The notes under the pieces: model-generated
Seen by the model: only the letters and a program-made list of their open reading frames with translations
Databases searched by the model: none
Told to the model about the DNA's origin: nothing
NCBI GenBank assembly: GCA_004794785.1
Contig: SJOL01003815.1
Location: 159,979-223,978 of the forward strand
DNA: 64,000 nucleotides
Reading direction: 5' to 3'
Source: Opisthorchis felineus
Taxonomy: Eukaryota > Platyhelminthes > Trematoda > Opisthorchiida > Opisthorchiidae
Made by a program: the position numbers and the translations under genes
Shown here: one piece after another, positions 35,501 to 50,500 of the stretch
Layout: each line of letters starts with the position of its first letter
Position numbering within the stretch: position 1 is the stretch's first letter

Positions 35501-38500
35501 TTCGGGTCGGTAATGTGGCGTGTCCAAGAGAAGCATTACCAAAGCCACCATCGCGACGCAAGCTCGAGGCCCTGTGGAGTAAGTAGTCAGCCAACTAGAT
35601 TAATCCTTAAATAAGGCAGGAATTTCTGGACAGTATCCCTCCAGAAAGTGAATTCTGTTTAAGTGTTTACATTTATTAGACGTCACAAACGAATGCACTG
35701 CAATTTTGCACAACTGGACTTAATTAAACCCCAAATCAGCTTTCGAGTCACAGGCTGAATGCGTGACACCATACTTGAAAAACCACAAACGACCACCATT
35801 AAGTGAACATTTTCACAGATTCGTGGTGCCTGATATTGGTAACCATCACCAACAGCAGCGACGGCAACAAAAGGAAGTGCTGTGAGCAAAAGAAGCAGGC
35901 CTTTCACCTAATACTGTGATTTAAGTTTGAATAGCGTTCCCATTAGTGGAGTGGAAACGCTCAATAGGAACCGAACAATAGCATAATAGTAGATATACAA
36001 CCTTTAACATGAAACAGTGAGAATGTGGAACAACCGCAAAGCGTCACATAAACCCTTGTTTTACTTTGCGAATCTGAGGGTTGAATTACAATACATACCT
36101 TATGAATTCTGTGCTCGAGTTCTTGATAGGGATTGAACTAAGTTCTTGATGAGACCGACCACTAAAAAACAAACACATTTAGAGATTTCACTAGAAGGCT
36201 GAAAACTCCGGAGCGAAAATATGAAAATAACTTTTCAAAATTAGATCTGGTTTGGAATTTCAGACAAAACTGTTCCTAACAGGGAAATAAAACCGATCAT
36301 GATGAACTAGAGCTTTGCGTGACAGCTTGAGACAAGTACACTCTAAAAGAGCAACAGTAGCCTTGAAACAGGAGATGGGATTGACTTGCAACGACTATTG
36401 AATTGTGTGACCAACCAACGAGGTAAAAGGCAGTATCCGTGTGGGCGTTATGTAATTGGCCCATTGCCCAATCCCCAAAATTCCTTCCATCGATTTCTGT
36501 TGTAACCATGCTAAGCAGGTTCACTTGTAGAGTGATATTAAAACGGATAATCAAACGGATTGGGGAACATTATTGAACCATACACTGCGTGGTTGTGTGA
36601 TGCTTATGAATGAAACGACCTTGAAAACGTCTAATGAAACGAAACGGACAACAAGTTAGTTACCTGAAACGATACGTGTGACTTCTGCGAAAAATGCTGG
36701 AACTCGGTCGGACTCGCTTTGCTTCGCCAGCTTGTTTTAATCTTTAATGAGACAAACAAGTGAGAAATTTTGAAGAAAAACATGATCCTGTAAAGTTGTG
36801 CTTGTACAAAACTAATAATTAAGAAGCTTTGCTTAGAATTCACTCCGCTGAACACGGGTCTTCTAGTTCGCCTTCTACGGGACTAACAGTTGAAATAAAG
36901 CCACACCCAGCTTTATAATGCCGTGTTAGACGAATCGATTGCTATTGTACAGACAGATATACATACCATTATGGGTGGCGAGGCAACTGAGAAGAACAAT
37001 AGTCTGGGTCGATGAGAAAATCAGGTTAGAAATGAATGTTCAACCACAGTCATTAGGACTAAGCAAACACCGATGAAAAACAAACTCTTTTCAACGAGTG
37101 TTAACTAGTCAAAGAATTTATGTTAGAAGTAGAAAGAAATGGTTCCAAAAATGTAAGGTTACGTACGACGGGCATTGTCAAAATGGTTAAGTATATGTAC
37201 CAGCTTGCGTCACAGGCCGACAGAACTTACTACGAACAGAGTAAAACACTTCCAAAGGAATAAAACCCTTTTCTATCATAACAAAGTGCGTCTATTGCAG
37301 TGCAGCTGAATTCCTTTCTGAAATGGGTGACTGTACACAGCGGATTGGAGACGTCACTATGTACCAGTCAGTATTCATCAACTGACCTTGAAGGGCAACA
37401 ACGCACACTGGCACTATTTGTTACCGAATATATTATCGCCGGTCCTACCTGTGGTAAAACTAACTTGAAGATGCAACCTTGCGCTGTTCGTGGACGGGAC
37501 ATAGCGGATGACAACGAGTACATAAAGGCGGCAAATATGTTGCAGTGTGTGTATGTATTTTAATCGGAACTCGACCTTTAAAGAGTATAACGGCATCAGA
37601 TGCGCTCTCTTGGTTCACAGCTGCCCGGCAATGGTAAAATAATGACAGAATAATGTGGAGTGAATCGTACCGCAGACCCTGCTGGTTGGTCCTAAATCTT
37701 CAGTTTCCACGACACTTTCATATATATGGAACCACAATTCGACTGATCAGAGGTTTTCTTAGAACGTCCGAGTTCCTTCCACGTTAGTGTACGTAGGTGT
37801 AACCTGTACGGTAACAGTGGTGTTTTTGTGAATTAAGCACATACATTTCAAAAGTGTTAGCTACATACAATATTAATGCGCCTCATTTAGAACCGTTTCT
37901 ATCGCAGTGATCCAACAGTTCCGTCAAATATAGGTTTTCCATGGTGTTAACTAAAAACATACGTGAAAAAACACTTGCGGTCCATCGTCCAGTGCCAAAT
38001 GGCCAGAGCAGCAGCTTTGGATTCGCACTCGAATGTGAGATGGTGTGTTTTGTTCTGCAATCAAAATTGAATGGACACAAAAAGTGTAAGCAATAGGTCA
38101 ACCGGAAAACTGCGTAGGGTGAAGCAACCACACAGGTAAAATGTCGCGCGAAACAAACAACATCTGTGTATGACGATGAATGACGTTATGATGAAGTAGT
38201 ATGACGTGCGTGGGCTCAATAGGTAGATGAACTGTATGATTAGGAAAGTGTAAATGGTGAGCAAGAAAAGTAATGAATTAATGAGATGACATTGCTTAAC
38301 TGTGAGATATTGGAGTTATCGTTCGTGAAATTTAGGATCGCAAGTGTCACCAATAATGAATGGTTCCAAAGCAATCAGAATCTAATCTATGCATTGTGTG
38401 GAATGTTGAGTGAGATCCACCAATCATGACGTATAGGGCAAGCAAACGAAGGAAGTGACATACGTATTTCACACCAGTTAGAAAACAAAATAAGACGGAT

Positions 38501-41500
38501 CTAAAGTGGACAGTACTAGTACCCGCAGAAATCGCTTTTTTGCTGAGGACTGCAAAGAAAAACAAAAATATTGTGGTAAAAGTTGAGCTCTCTAGTCCCG
38601 GATTTTCGCAAATAGTCGTTGGAAACACCTAGGACAATAAGAAGCAACCATCCTAAACGCGGGATGGTGTGTCGCGATAGTACAAAACGCGTTATACATA
38701 GTAACACAATGACCCAAAACTGCACTGCCCAGACGTTTCCTGAGGGGAACCTGAGATATTCATAAGACTTTTTGCAATAAAACCCCATGTCAGTGTTCTT
38801 AAGTGGTTCCCGTGAGGCTGAATCACTGTGAAAGACCAAGGTGGTCAAAATAACAACAAGACCGGTCTCGCTTTGTTGCATCCAACGAAAGAAAACAGCC
38901 ATCCAAAAACAACGAAATGACATAACGCCAAAAATAGTATGAAAAACACTAAACACAACCGTTTAACAAAAGCTTCAAACGGATCCAACAATACCGTATA
39001 TCTCTTTCGGTATGTATGGTCGGGATGTGAACCGGAATGTAGCTTCGACGTACTGTAGACATTTCGTAGTATTGGACCTATGCTGTGGCGGCGTACTATT
39101 GCAGTGGATGTCTTCACAATGTTAGAAGAAAGTATGGTACCCAAAGGAGAGATAGGAAACAGGCAAATAAAATGGTAAGCTGAAAAGCTGTGGAAAATTC
39201 CCCGTATGAAATATCCTATTTCTAATCCGCTTATACACCTAATTCTTAGTTTATAGTGTTCTTAGAATGGAATGCCTACTATTTCAATTCCACGCGGCCT
39301 CAGTCTGTGCACTCGTTGCACTACTATCATCAGATCCATTTCAGTATTGTGACTTCCCCTATCCTGATCAGTAGATTTCACTCTGTCCTGATAATTATTG
39401 GAGATTTGTCGCCATCACACCGTAATGTGCTCATACCATTCTTCATTTAGACGGCCGGCTGAAGATCAGCTCAAACTAAGTTTGTATATGGACAAAGCAT
39501 GGTTTAACCACAAAGTTTAAGAAATGGAAGAGCCTACCGTAGTGCGAAGTGAGCGAAAGTTGGTTGAGATAATTAGTGAAAGCTCGGGCTCAGCATCCGT
39601 CAGTGAGAAATACTTAGAATATTTGGGATTTATTACACAAAACAACCTATAAGTAAGTCGTTAATTTGAATATTTCCAATGGTAGTACAGTTAGTTCTGT
39701 CTCCTAAAACAAGTCTTCGATTTCTTCGGCTCGAATCGAGCGGCGGTCCTTTGGTTTAGATCCCTTCTACCTTGAAAAGTCAGTTGAGTTTCCACTAAGG
39801 TTATTTAAAAACAGCGGTCATTCTAATTTGACTAACTTGGGTGAACTTTATTGAAATCAAGAGCGAGTTTCAGAGAATCGGGAGCAATCATCCACCGTAC
39901 TTATGATTAAGAAAAGCATGTTCCAACCCTAGAGGTGTGAGCTTTACGTTTGTCACAAAACGCAAACTAGTTTCGCTAGTACTGTGACTGAAATGAGACG
40001 CAGATCTGCGAGTTTATAGAGGAGGTCCGCTAAAAGACGATGGAAATGATAACGTATTCATACACTACATCTGAGCAGCGTCACATATACCGCCCACCAA
40101 GAACTGCTTCGAAGGAGCCTTTTAACCTGCAGACTGATTGTAGTTTCCAACTACACCTGAGATAAGAGAACTGTAGGCGAATTTTGCCGATATAGTTTGT
40201 GTCCTTCATTTTACACTTCTGTTTGCATTAGGACCTAAACCTCCTAAATGTACAACAGATCGTCCTTTATATCCCTTGTTGTGACACCATCATAGAATGT
40301 ACAACACGGGGGATAAAATTTAGTGAACTTGAACCAAAAGGACTATGTAACGATCATCACTTGCCCTATATTTTTGTCTAGTGTAGTCAAAACCACACGG
40401 ATGTATGCTCAAGAGACTAGGCCTTTTAATGTGGTGCTGCAGGTTTAGCAATTCACGTAATTTCTATAATAGGATCACAACAGTATCATGATTTGAAACC
40501 GCGTGGATAGTCAACAGACATATTCGGTTTACGGAAGTTGTGCAATAACACAAAGCAATTCGAGGTGAAATATGATATTAGTATAACCAGATATTAGTAG
40601 CCTTATTGGTGGATTTGTTTGATGGCTGTCTTTGTGAAGATCCTCTCTAATAAGGCTGTACACTATTTCTCCTGCAATAGCCACGTAAACCCCGTTCCTG
40701 AAGCAAGCAGTGGACTGTTTATCTTTTCCGAAACGACAGTTCCTCAGTGGATTTTAATTCGCGTAACGATAGAAGTAAAGCTTTTTTAAAATCTCCGTAA
40801 GGATAGGGCACGGTACTTGCATTGTAATCATTATGATCCATAATCCGGAATAAAATGTAACACTAGAACCACCAGAATTAGGTCTAAAATGCTGAGTTGC
40901 TAAGGTATCTGGTAGATGACAGTTTTACTCAAAACGCCGATGTTGATACGAGGCATGTGAGAGATCTCGTCACGTTTACCAATAGAAAGTGGTGCTGAGT
41001 TTACAAATGTTGATAGGTGTTACTTGTGGTATCACGCAGCCACCTCGTGATACACTACCACAAAACAAAGACCTCAATAAAGTCGTAGCAAATTAATTCT
41101 GATAGTGACACAAAGCAGACTACTTAGTCTGCCTTCGTTCACCATGGAACTACCTACTTAGGTTTCCAGGCACGAAATCATATAAATAATCTGGGCGTAA
41201 GAGACGTAAAAGTGACTCGCCTTAATTCGTCAACTGGCAGTAGTTTCCGTTACATGATAACTAGCAGGCAACTTCCGAACCTTCTACAATGAGCGGAGCT
41301 TGCTTTTACTCAGATACTTTCTGAGCTGATTCATCCATCATTCTAGATTCTTCATAGCTCAAAAAGTGAGCAGTGACGAATGCAACCGGAGGGAGAGCTA
41401 ACAAGTGAAAATCGTCATTCCCTCCGAATATGACGCTAAATTAAATAGTTTGTATACTTGGAGACTAATTAACCAAATGAATAACAAATAATTAACAGCT

Positions 41501-44500
41501 AGTATGAAAATCAGTGGGGAAAATAAAGTGAAAGACGCTGCTCGTACTCGAATGAATAATCTTGGTTGTTGGGTTGCTCGGAGCTCTTTCAGTCTTGCAA
41601 ACGAGTGCACTGGGTGAGGCTTAGATAGTGAGGTGTTGTCCGGTCATAGCCATGTGATAAGTCAATTATATTTGAAGTCAGAAGAGTTTTGCCACCTCCT
41701 CTTGATTGTTTCCACTGTTTGTTCTTGCCCAACTTAATTCATCTTTAAAATGGCCGACAAATACTTCTATAAGACTTTTCTGCAGCAGGGTAAGCTGCTG
41801 ACAAACTGCCAGCAGACTTGGTTTGATTTTGCAACTAATTCTTCAGAATAAAAAAGTGATCCACCGCTGCGAAGGCTTAACGTATATACAATGGAAGAAC
41901 ATAATGGTTGCCCAGTGAAGTTCTGCTCTCAATGGTCAGGCCTGTATGAAGTCACTATCGTTGCCCTGCCGAAGAAATTCATTCCAGGAGTAAACGAGCA
42001 CTGGTCAATAGAAATTACGCTATTATATGGTTGTAAATTTGAAGTAGACATGCGCGATATGGAGATTTTCCCTATGACACCAAACCCTATTCCTCAATCA
42101 CTACAAAGTAAAACTTTTAATGCTAGGATGTTTGAAAATCTGAACCACTAATGAGTAAACGTAAAGAACTGGGCAAACGATATTGTTGGTATAAAAACAG
42201 TGAATTGTTGAGATTAAATAGCTCACCTCATCGTGTTTGAGGAAGACCAGAAAATCTTTTCCGTCGCACACCATCCTCTGAATTCGATCCCTGAAAATAG
42301 AAAAATCTATCGTCAAGGTGGTCATTGCCGGGCCCATGGATCCAATGGGATTTTTTATTGAAATTTTGAATCCGTCGCCGATAAACAAACAGCTACTTCT
42401 AGCCTCCAACTCTATATGGTCTTTTCAGGCACGAAAGTTTTCATTTATAAGTTTATTGTTTCATGACCAGAATCCCCTCAGTGATCAGAGAGGAAATTTC
42501 GTAGGCTGATCAGTAGTCCTCTATCTCTTGTTACTATTCTGAACCTCAATCCAAGTTTTGTTGTACGGCAGAATCTAACGGGCTGAGACAGTAGGTTAAG
42601 TTTTGCAACACCATGACAAACAACCATATGGCAAACTAACCCTTAGTTATGTTAGAGCGTTTAAATAGTCTTTCATTGACTGCTGGTTTAGGAAATCGAA
42701 CTACTCATGGACTGAAGAACAGCTTACCCTAATTAGCGAGTAATATTCACGGATGGCATGGTAGCTAATAGGTTATGGGCGTGTAGTAAGAACGGGTTGC
42801 TGTGTTAATGTAGTCAATCCCCGAGAAGCTCAGTCACACGGGATCGGTAGCATGAAGCTGGTTAGTTTAGGACCTTTCGTCTGTTAACCACTCTTAGTCA
42901 GGTAGTGATGTTTCAGGGCGCAAAGACGTAGTTTAACCAGAAGATGATTTTTCAAGCCACACCACCCACGAAGAATCATACTGTTTATCACAGCTGGCCA
43001 TCGATCCTCAGATCGTCAGCTGACAAAAACTGACCAGCGAATGTGCCAAGACTTTGGTTACTTATACCAGCAAAATGGTCGCGTAACCGATCCCCTCCAC
43101 ACCCAGCCAATTAACCCCAATAAGACTAAAAGACCCGAATGGCTGAGATTTCCTAAAAACGACCAAATTTTGATAGATCCATGATGACTTTCTCATTTTC
43201 TGTATCCAACTGATACTGATTCCTTCTTCCCCTTGAATACAAACAACGGACCCTGCGATGGGTTTCAAGAAAGGGACATGTAAATTGTGACACCATTGGC
43301 ATTTTCAACCATTACTGCAAGAACAAATTCTTCCATCTAAAACACAAGAGAAACTATGGTGAAGAACACCTGGGCTACCTAACACAATAAAGCATTTACA
43401 AAATAAAAGTCTACTGTTCATCCACTCTGTAAAGCGTGTCGCACTGTAGGTACCGGAAATACGTGACGTATGTAGACACCCACTCCATGGTGCTTTTATT
43501 CCGCTGAGTGAGTTTAAATTTATCTTGTCAACTAAGCCTACACGGTTACAGGAGAAGCATTTTCATCATGCGTTTACACCGTCACTGAGCGGTATACCGC
43601 TCAAGCCTAACCAGTTTTTTGACTTAATAGGGTTTTGGCAGTGCGGAAATATTGGCGGCTCGGGTTCGTTTGTTGGTAGTTGACCAGTTTGCTGAGCTTC
43701 ACGACAAACTTCCAAGCTTTCCGTCATCATCCGACAGGATAAAATCAGTGCGCGCTAAAGCTATCAGAATGAAGCCTGATTAGAAGCAATTTAGGAGAAC
43801 ACTGCTGGTGAAAGGTGGATACAGCCAACCAAACGGACTACAACGCAACACAAATCACAAGGGAGCCAATCATGAGGAAGGCGTGGATAAGGAGGGTGGT
43901 ATCTAATAGAGAGATCAACCTAAAAAAGCTATCCCATAACCCAGCACATTTCGCGAGCAGAATAATCAAATTCCAGGTCACATTACTTAGAAACGACCAT
44001 TCAGGTTAGAAGTTGAAGATCCCCGTTAAAAGCATGAAGGGAGCTAATCACCCAACCGCTCACAAATCATTTCTCTTCGAATTGTGAAACTGTTTGCGAG
44101 TTAACTGGCCAGCTCAGCAACAGAACAACGCTTACCAGATCAGCTAACAGTTGCTGGATTTTCGTTTCTTGACGTCGTGAAAAAACTGGGACTTGACGTG
44201 GTGCGACAGTTTGTCTATCTCAGAAACCTAATGAGGAAGCCGAGGAAGCCCAGCGTCCTCTACCAAGATGGTTCATCCATAGAGGTTTAATGATCACAGA
44301 CTCCTGGCCCTTCAGGTTGAAGGTTGGTATAAATGTGACAATTTGTTCCTTGAAGTTTGGGCTTCTCAATTAGTCTCACACTAACCAAAGCTGTTTTGCA
44401 GTCAGGCTGGTGAGTCAAGGACCTTGGTTAAGGACTTACTTGCCCACCTATCTATATATGGACGTTCAGATAGTATTTCGGCTCAAACACAACCATGAGC

Positions 44501-47500
44501 TTCACAAATAAAGCGCCCTCATACCACATCAACTGTCATGTGGGGCACTCAGCCTGGGCAGATAAGTGAAAACATGCTACCACTGACGCCTTCTATCTTT
44601 GCTCATTGTTATCCCATAGACCCTCTCCTATGCCCGCTTGAAAATTATTCCAATGTATATTCCAGCTGAAGGAACATCAGTCGGGCATCCAGGGACTTGA
44701 CACATTTCAAGTAACTGCCCACACCTACTTTTCCATGTTCGAGATTCAGGGGTCTTTCTCCTATTTTATTGTAACCTTTAACGTATAAACTCTTAGGCAG
44801 ATCGGTGAACAGGATACTATTGAATGTGCTGTCCGACTTTCCATCTCGCTAAAAACTTGCGGTCGTAGAAATACCGAATGCAATTTGTTTATCCTGCTCA
44901 TTTACGCACCAACTGAAAGCCACCTTCTATAGAGAAATGACCACTCTCTTACCCACTAGGAGTAGCACGGATATAGTCATAATTGCAGGAGAGTTCAATG
45001 CACAGGTGGAACACTTCGTTCCATCAAAAGCACATGTCGATGGTATGTATAGTCTGAATGCAAAACGCCATAAGATGGTGAACTTATTTTGCAACTCCGT
45101 GCTGATTGCTAGCTGTTTCCCAGCAGCAATAGGTATAGATGCAGTGTGCAACGCTGTCTCCTAGCGTCCCTCTACCGCTGAGCAACCACTGGGTCAACTT
45201 GATCATATCGCCACCAGATACCGACCGCGTGGTTTAGTCCTTAACTACCGATCGCTTTGGAATACACAGGCTAATTCTGATCACGCTCAAGTTTGGTGTC
45301 GACTTTTATTGAATTTTCAATAAACCCCACACTTAGCGGTCAAAAAGCTCTGTGAGCCACAATTTAGGGAAACATACCAAGGCCTATTATGCGTTGCATT
45401 ACTAGCAGTTTCTTCAGAGGCCAGTGACCGTAACTGGGGTGAGATAACTACCGCTGTCCATGAGGCCAGAAACACTACTTGTGGTGTTGCCAAGCTGGAA
45501 TATCATAGTGTAACTATCATTTCTTGATATGAAGTGCTCCCTCGAGTTCAGAATACGATTCGGTTAGACGACCGATCAGATGATAGACGGAACATAGTCC
45601 GTATGTCGGCAGAGAGGGAAGGTTCAAGACATAGAAGGGACCAATACGGTTGGGAATGCTTATCCGCAAAACAGGGCCCAAAAAGGCTTCCTAAGGTTGG
45701 TTATTCGAAGATAACAATGGAAGCCTAATATACTAAAACCTAGCCTCTAGATTTCTAGATGGAATATTTTTAACAACAGTGAAGTTTACTCTCTGTCCAT
45801 GAGTGTGACACATGGAGTCAGTGCGCGACTGATCAATGTGATAACAGCGTCCGCTAAATGGTGTGGTTTGTAGGGTCAGAAACGAGTTACGCTGGACTCA
45901 AAGGCCATGTATACAAGGCGGCTGTAAGAACTTTCTTACTTTGTGGTTGCGACACTTGGTCCCTCCGATCCGAAGGTCCTAAACATCTGTAGATGTTTGA
46001 CCACCTGTATATGTTTTTCGAGAGTTAGACGGCTTCTGGGGGTGCGCGAGGAAGTTATGCGTAAGCAGTTGCTTGGAAACGAATGAGAATCGTTAGAGTA
46101 TTGAATTAAAGTTACCAGGCTAAGGTGGTTGGGATATATTCTGCGTATGCCCAAACTAGGAAGGTATTTTGTTTTCTGCTCCGAGTTATGGTTGGCGAAA
46201 GGCTCACGGGGACAGGCCGAGACGATACCACTTGAAATAAAAGTGATTATAGCCAAACTGAGTGCTGTGAGATCTTTCCACCTTAATGGTTGGGGATCAC
46301 ATGGCCCTGCTTGCATGTGGCGGTCATTCAACTGATCCCAGTGGTGTGCACGCTATAATTTCCTACCTGGACCGCCTCGTCAAAATCCGATCGTCGTTTT
46401 GGTTTGTGTTTCTATCGAGTAAGGTTCGCAAAAGACGCTGAGTCATCCTCGCTGATGGCGCACTGATTTTAATGCTGTTCAAAAGCTTTAGGCATCTTAT
46501 TCTTGGTCGGTTTCCCTAAGGACGTATGACTTCTTTGCTCCGAAGCCTTGCTTCTAGGTTTTCCTTCCACCCTGTGCTAAGGCTTTATTCCCTCATGGTT
46601 GTAGTGTTGGTGTATTGCTGTCAGCGATGATGATGACGATGGGTTTTGTTTTGGCCAACTTTGTAACGGAGGAAGTTTTCAATGTGCTTTCCTCGTGTGT
46701 CAGTGTTTTGATTGTCTCCCAGAAATCCACCTAGGTAATCATTCTGATTGCTCGCGTCACTCTGTATTTTGGACGGTTTCGAGCATTATTGTCATCGGTC
46801 ACATAAAATATGCCACGCGTCACATCCATGCAGGAAACAAAGTTGATTATCAGAGTCATAGTCACTAAGAAACCAGAATTCTTCATTTGGTGATAGTTGT
46901 GAGATGAAGCGGTGGGTGTCAGAATCATACCTCAATGAGTACACAGATTCGCAGAAAAATTAACCCTCATGCATCGCTGCTCACCAGTGGTATTCCTGAC
47001 TTCTCTGGAGCCCCACAAAGGTGACTAAGCCAGTGCTTGTAATCCCTAAATAGAACATTATTCCCTTTGGCAAGTTAACGGGGGTTAAAGACGGCGATTT
47101 GGGAGATGACGAAGAGTTGGTTTGGTCCCCAGACTCGGTTATATTTGAAGTACCGGATGCGGGCATTATCACTTTGTGCAGCGGCTGAAAATAAAAACCG
47201 AAAGACGTAAATGAAACGTGTATGAGGAAACGGCATCTTAGTGTGAAGTAGAACAAGTTAAAAGTACCTCAGGACTATCATAAACATACAAGAATGCATA
47301 TGCTAGAGGGAATGAGCATTCATCCCGAGACCTTTTCTGAACATCAAATATGGCTACAAAAGGTGAAACCGTCTTCCTTGATCAGCTAATGCACTTAGTG
47401 GTTCCAGTTTGGTTATTGACCAAAATGAGGAATGTATTATTCATTGAATTGGTCCACCAGTGGACGCTGAAAGCTCAAGTGAGTCACTAACCTTGCAATG

Positions 47501-50500
47501 TCACTCTGGCATCGGAGCGAAGTCGTGCCAGAAATAGATGTAATAAAACTTCGGACCGAGAGAGACCGACCTGTGTGAGCTTCATGAACCGATGGCTCAA
47601 AAAATACATGGTAAGTGCTGAGAATTCAGTTGATGTTTGGTTTCACCCATGTGGGCCGATAGAGACTCAAGAGAATTCGGTATGTTCCCTGGACTTTCGG
47701 CACTAAAGACAGTCACTAAAGGCACCGAAACCCAATTAGGAATTAGTAGTCAGCTGTTCACTACCTAGGAAGAGTCAAATAACCACGAAAAGATTCTCTC
47801 GAAAACAAACACCTCTGCTCAAAAACTAAAGTTTCAAGTGAATTCTGAAATAACTGCAATTTTGTTAAAGGACTGTGACTATGGAGAAACAACCATGTAT
47901 TTTACTGTTTTAGAAGCAAAATAAATTTTAAAAATACGGCACTGTGCCTTTCCCCGGGTCCTCCACTCCAAACAGACTTCATGGGAGTGTACGCACAAAA
48001 ATTCAACCGACAGGCATCCTGTCGGTCAACTCTTCCTACAGACACCACTCCGGTGTATTGCAAAACCCTGAAAATGGTCTGACATTTTCAACAACCTTCG
48101 AGAGAGTTAAGTTCTTCAGGACCCACCAGTAATTATCCTATACAACCAGAGGTGTGTTTCAGATGAAACCTCCGGTACTGTTTAATAGCCATATTTAAAA
48201 ATAACCAGTAAAAAAACAGGTGGTAAAAAGCGTGGTTGCTCAAACAGACGCACTTCCAAAGAGATAGGAACAATACGCAGAAGAGAACGACTAAGGAGTG
48301 TGACAACACGGTCAAAAGCCAGTCTGCATTCGGTTCACGTTTTTGAGAAAGTGACGGTTTCAGAAAAAATTCACTGAAAAGAATGCTTTGTGACAGGAAT
48401 AAACCTAAAATAAAAATTTCTCAGGCCTCGCTACTTTCTGACCAGAAAATGAGCACAAACAGTCCATGAAGTATCGCTACCTCCAGGAAAGTGTTGGTGA
48501 GATAGTAGTCCTTCTTAGCGTCAAGTGAACCCTACAGGAGAATACTAGATTTATTGTGAGAGGATACCTGCAGTTGTGTATTCCACAAAACCTTTATGCA
48601 CCGCAGATAACAGCTTCATATCAAGGGTAAACATAAAACTGACGAAGACTGTTTTAATAGCTGAAGCCCGACTGAGGTTGTTTGAGAAGGTCACGCTCAA
48701 GTGCCTCAGGGTGCCGAATAATTGAACAGAAATTTCAATTTCAGTGGGAGGATAGACGCTGCAGAGTGTTTCCTGATATCGCCCGTTTTAATGAGTGGGA
48801 ATAGTTCGACTTGGTAGACTGAGACACCGAGGGACAAGTAACGCTCTTGAGATCGTTTTGAGTGATCCAATCCAGTTTATGAGTTCAAGTATACTTTTGG
48901 ACCAGTAGATACAGTGGACGTCACAGATACAGCCGATCACATTATGCATTAGCTTGCCAATGATACCAGAAAACAAAGAGAAGAGGTAAAGCAGTCCTTC
49001 ATAAAAACTTGTGACCTTCGATATTGAGGACTTTAAGCCATCAAGGTTAGAATAATAGGCACGGTTGCCGAAATAGTTTAGAATCGGCTGAGACGAAAGC
49101 ATACCACTCTCAACGGTCATATTCCCTGCTTGTATGGTTCTTCTTGACTGTCATCTATGGAAGCGCGAGTTCTGTAAGACAATCCACTTCGTAATTGGTA
49201 GGCCAGTCTATTGTGTTACCCTATAAGAAGAAGCTTACTAGCATCATACCGTAAAGCAATAAATAACAGACAATAGAAAACTTACGACTACAGGAAACGG
49301 GTCGATGCCGTATGTTGGGAGTTGTGAAGTTCGTGAAAGAAGTTCCGATTCCGCTTCCTGAGCAGTGAGACCCCTATGGAAAAAGAGAAGAGGAAAAGGG
49401 CTGTGAGTAGTTATTTACTGAGAATTCATTGAACTTTGTTGTACTAATTTATCTGGATGACTGTTAGCCTGTTCAGTGAGTTGAATGATTTCTTGCATAC
49501 TTTCCTCTTCACTAGGAGAGGTGTCATCACCACAGCGTTGTTATTTTCTGCCATCGGTTCCTTACTTGGTAAAACAAGATCGCGCATATTCTTAAAATTG
49601 GATTGCGCACCAGTGCATGTTAAACTGTGGATTCGTTTTCGCTATTCCGAGACCCTCCTAACGTTTACTTCAAAAACCAACTACACTGAGTGTCCATTCT
49701 AAGAGTAAGGCAAAATGGGCTTTTAAGCAGTCAAACCACCCGAGATTTATTGTCAATCTGCATGCAGGCAGTTAGCATAAAGATAGGCTAGAACACCGGA
49801 GATAAGTGGAGAGATTTTAAATGGGGAGACTGTTTTACTCGGTTGGCACCCTCCACTTATTTTGTGAAATATCCCAATGTTGAGGGCAAAACAGATTTAA
49901 CACTGAATAGGTTATATGTTTAGCCGGAGTGCTTTTCAACTGCAGTTGGTCGTAAAACGACGCTTCCTCAGGGATGCAAAAGTGACGCTTGCAGAAGTAA
50001 ATGTAGTTTGAGCTACCACATCGACTGATGCGTCTTTAAGAGGGTGGTAGGAAAGTAAGGTCAGATCAGATATTTTCCTCGTGAAATGATTATCAGGGTC
50101 ATGGCGCACTGAAAATCAGGACAACTTAGATGTCCGTAAAGAAGGGGGAGGTGTTTGCTTAGACGAAATCAGTCTTGGATGTAGTTATTTCGAGCAAATA
50201 TATGTGGTTTCTGGCTGGTCAGAACAAAGGTATGGCCAGAATAGACAAGACGAGACACATCAACTTCGAATTTCAGCCAGTGAGGTGAAGGCTCCTGGAC
50301 TCCAGTAAACAGCTACCATGTCACACAACCAATTGAAGGTGCGCCGCAGGAGCATCTGAATTAATCAATTACCACTGATGACATCAGAAACATGCACTGC
50401 AGACCAGCGCTAAATGCTACTTTGGCTAACCTTTAAAGTATTGTGTGACTGACTCCTTCTCAGATAATAAACCATTTTCTACTGTCTGCCACTGTTGTGC

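Noticed and set aside
35374..35586. 70-codon plus frame
   Set aside because: Shadow of the minus-strand FRMD-like exon at 35408-35571.
38516..38956. 146-codon hydrophobic minus frame, at first thought to be a lipid phosphatase because of GFYC
   Set aside because: No phosphatase catalytic motifs follow, no junctions, and it sits inside an FRMD-like intron. Its length is about what chance allows.
45936..46331. 131-codon minus frame
   Set aside because: Antisense shadow of the LINE C-terminal block on the plus strand.
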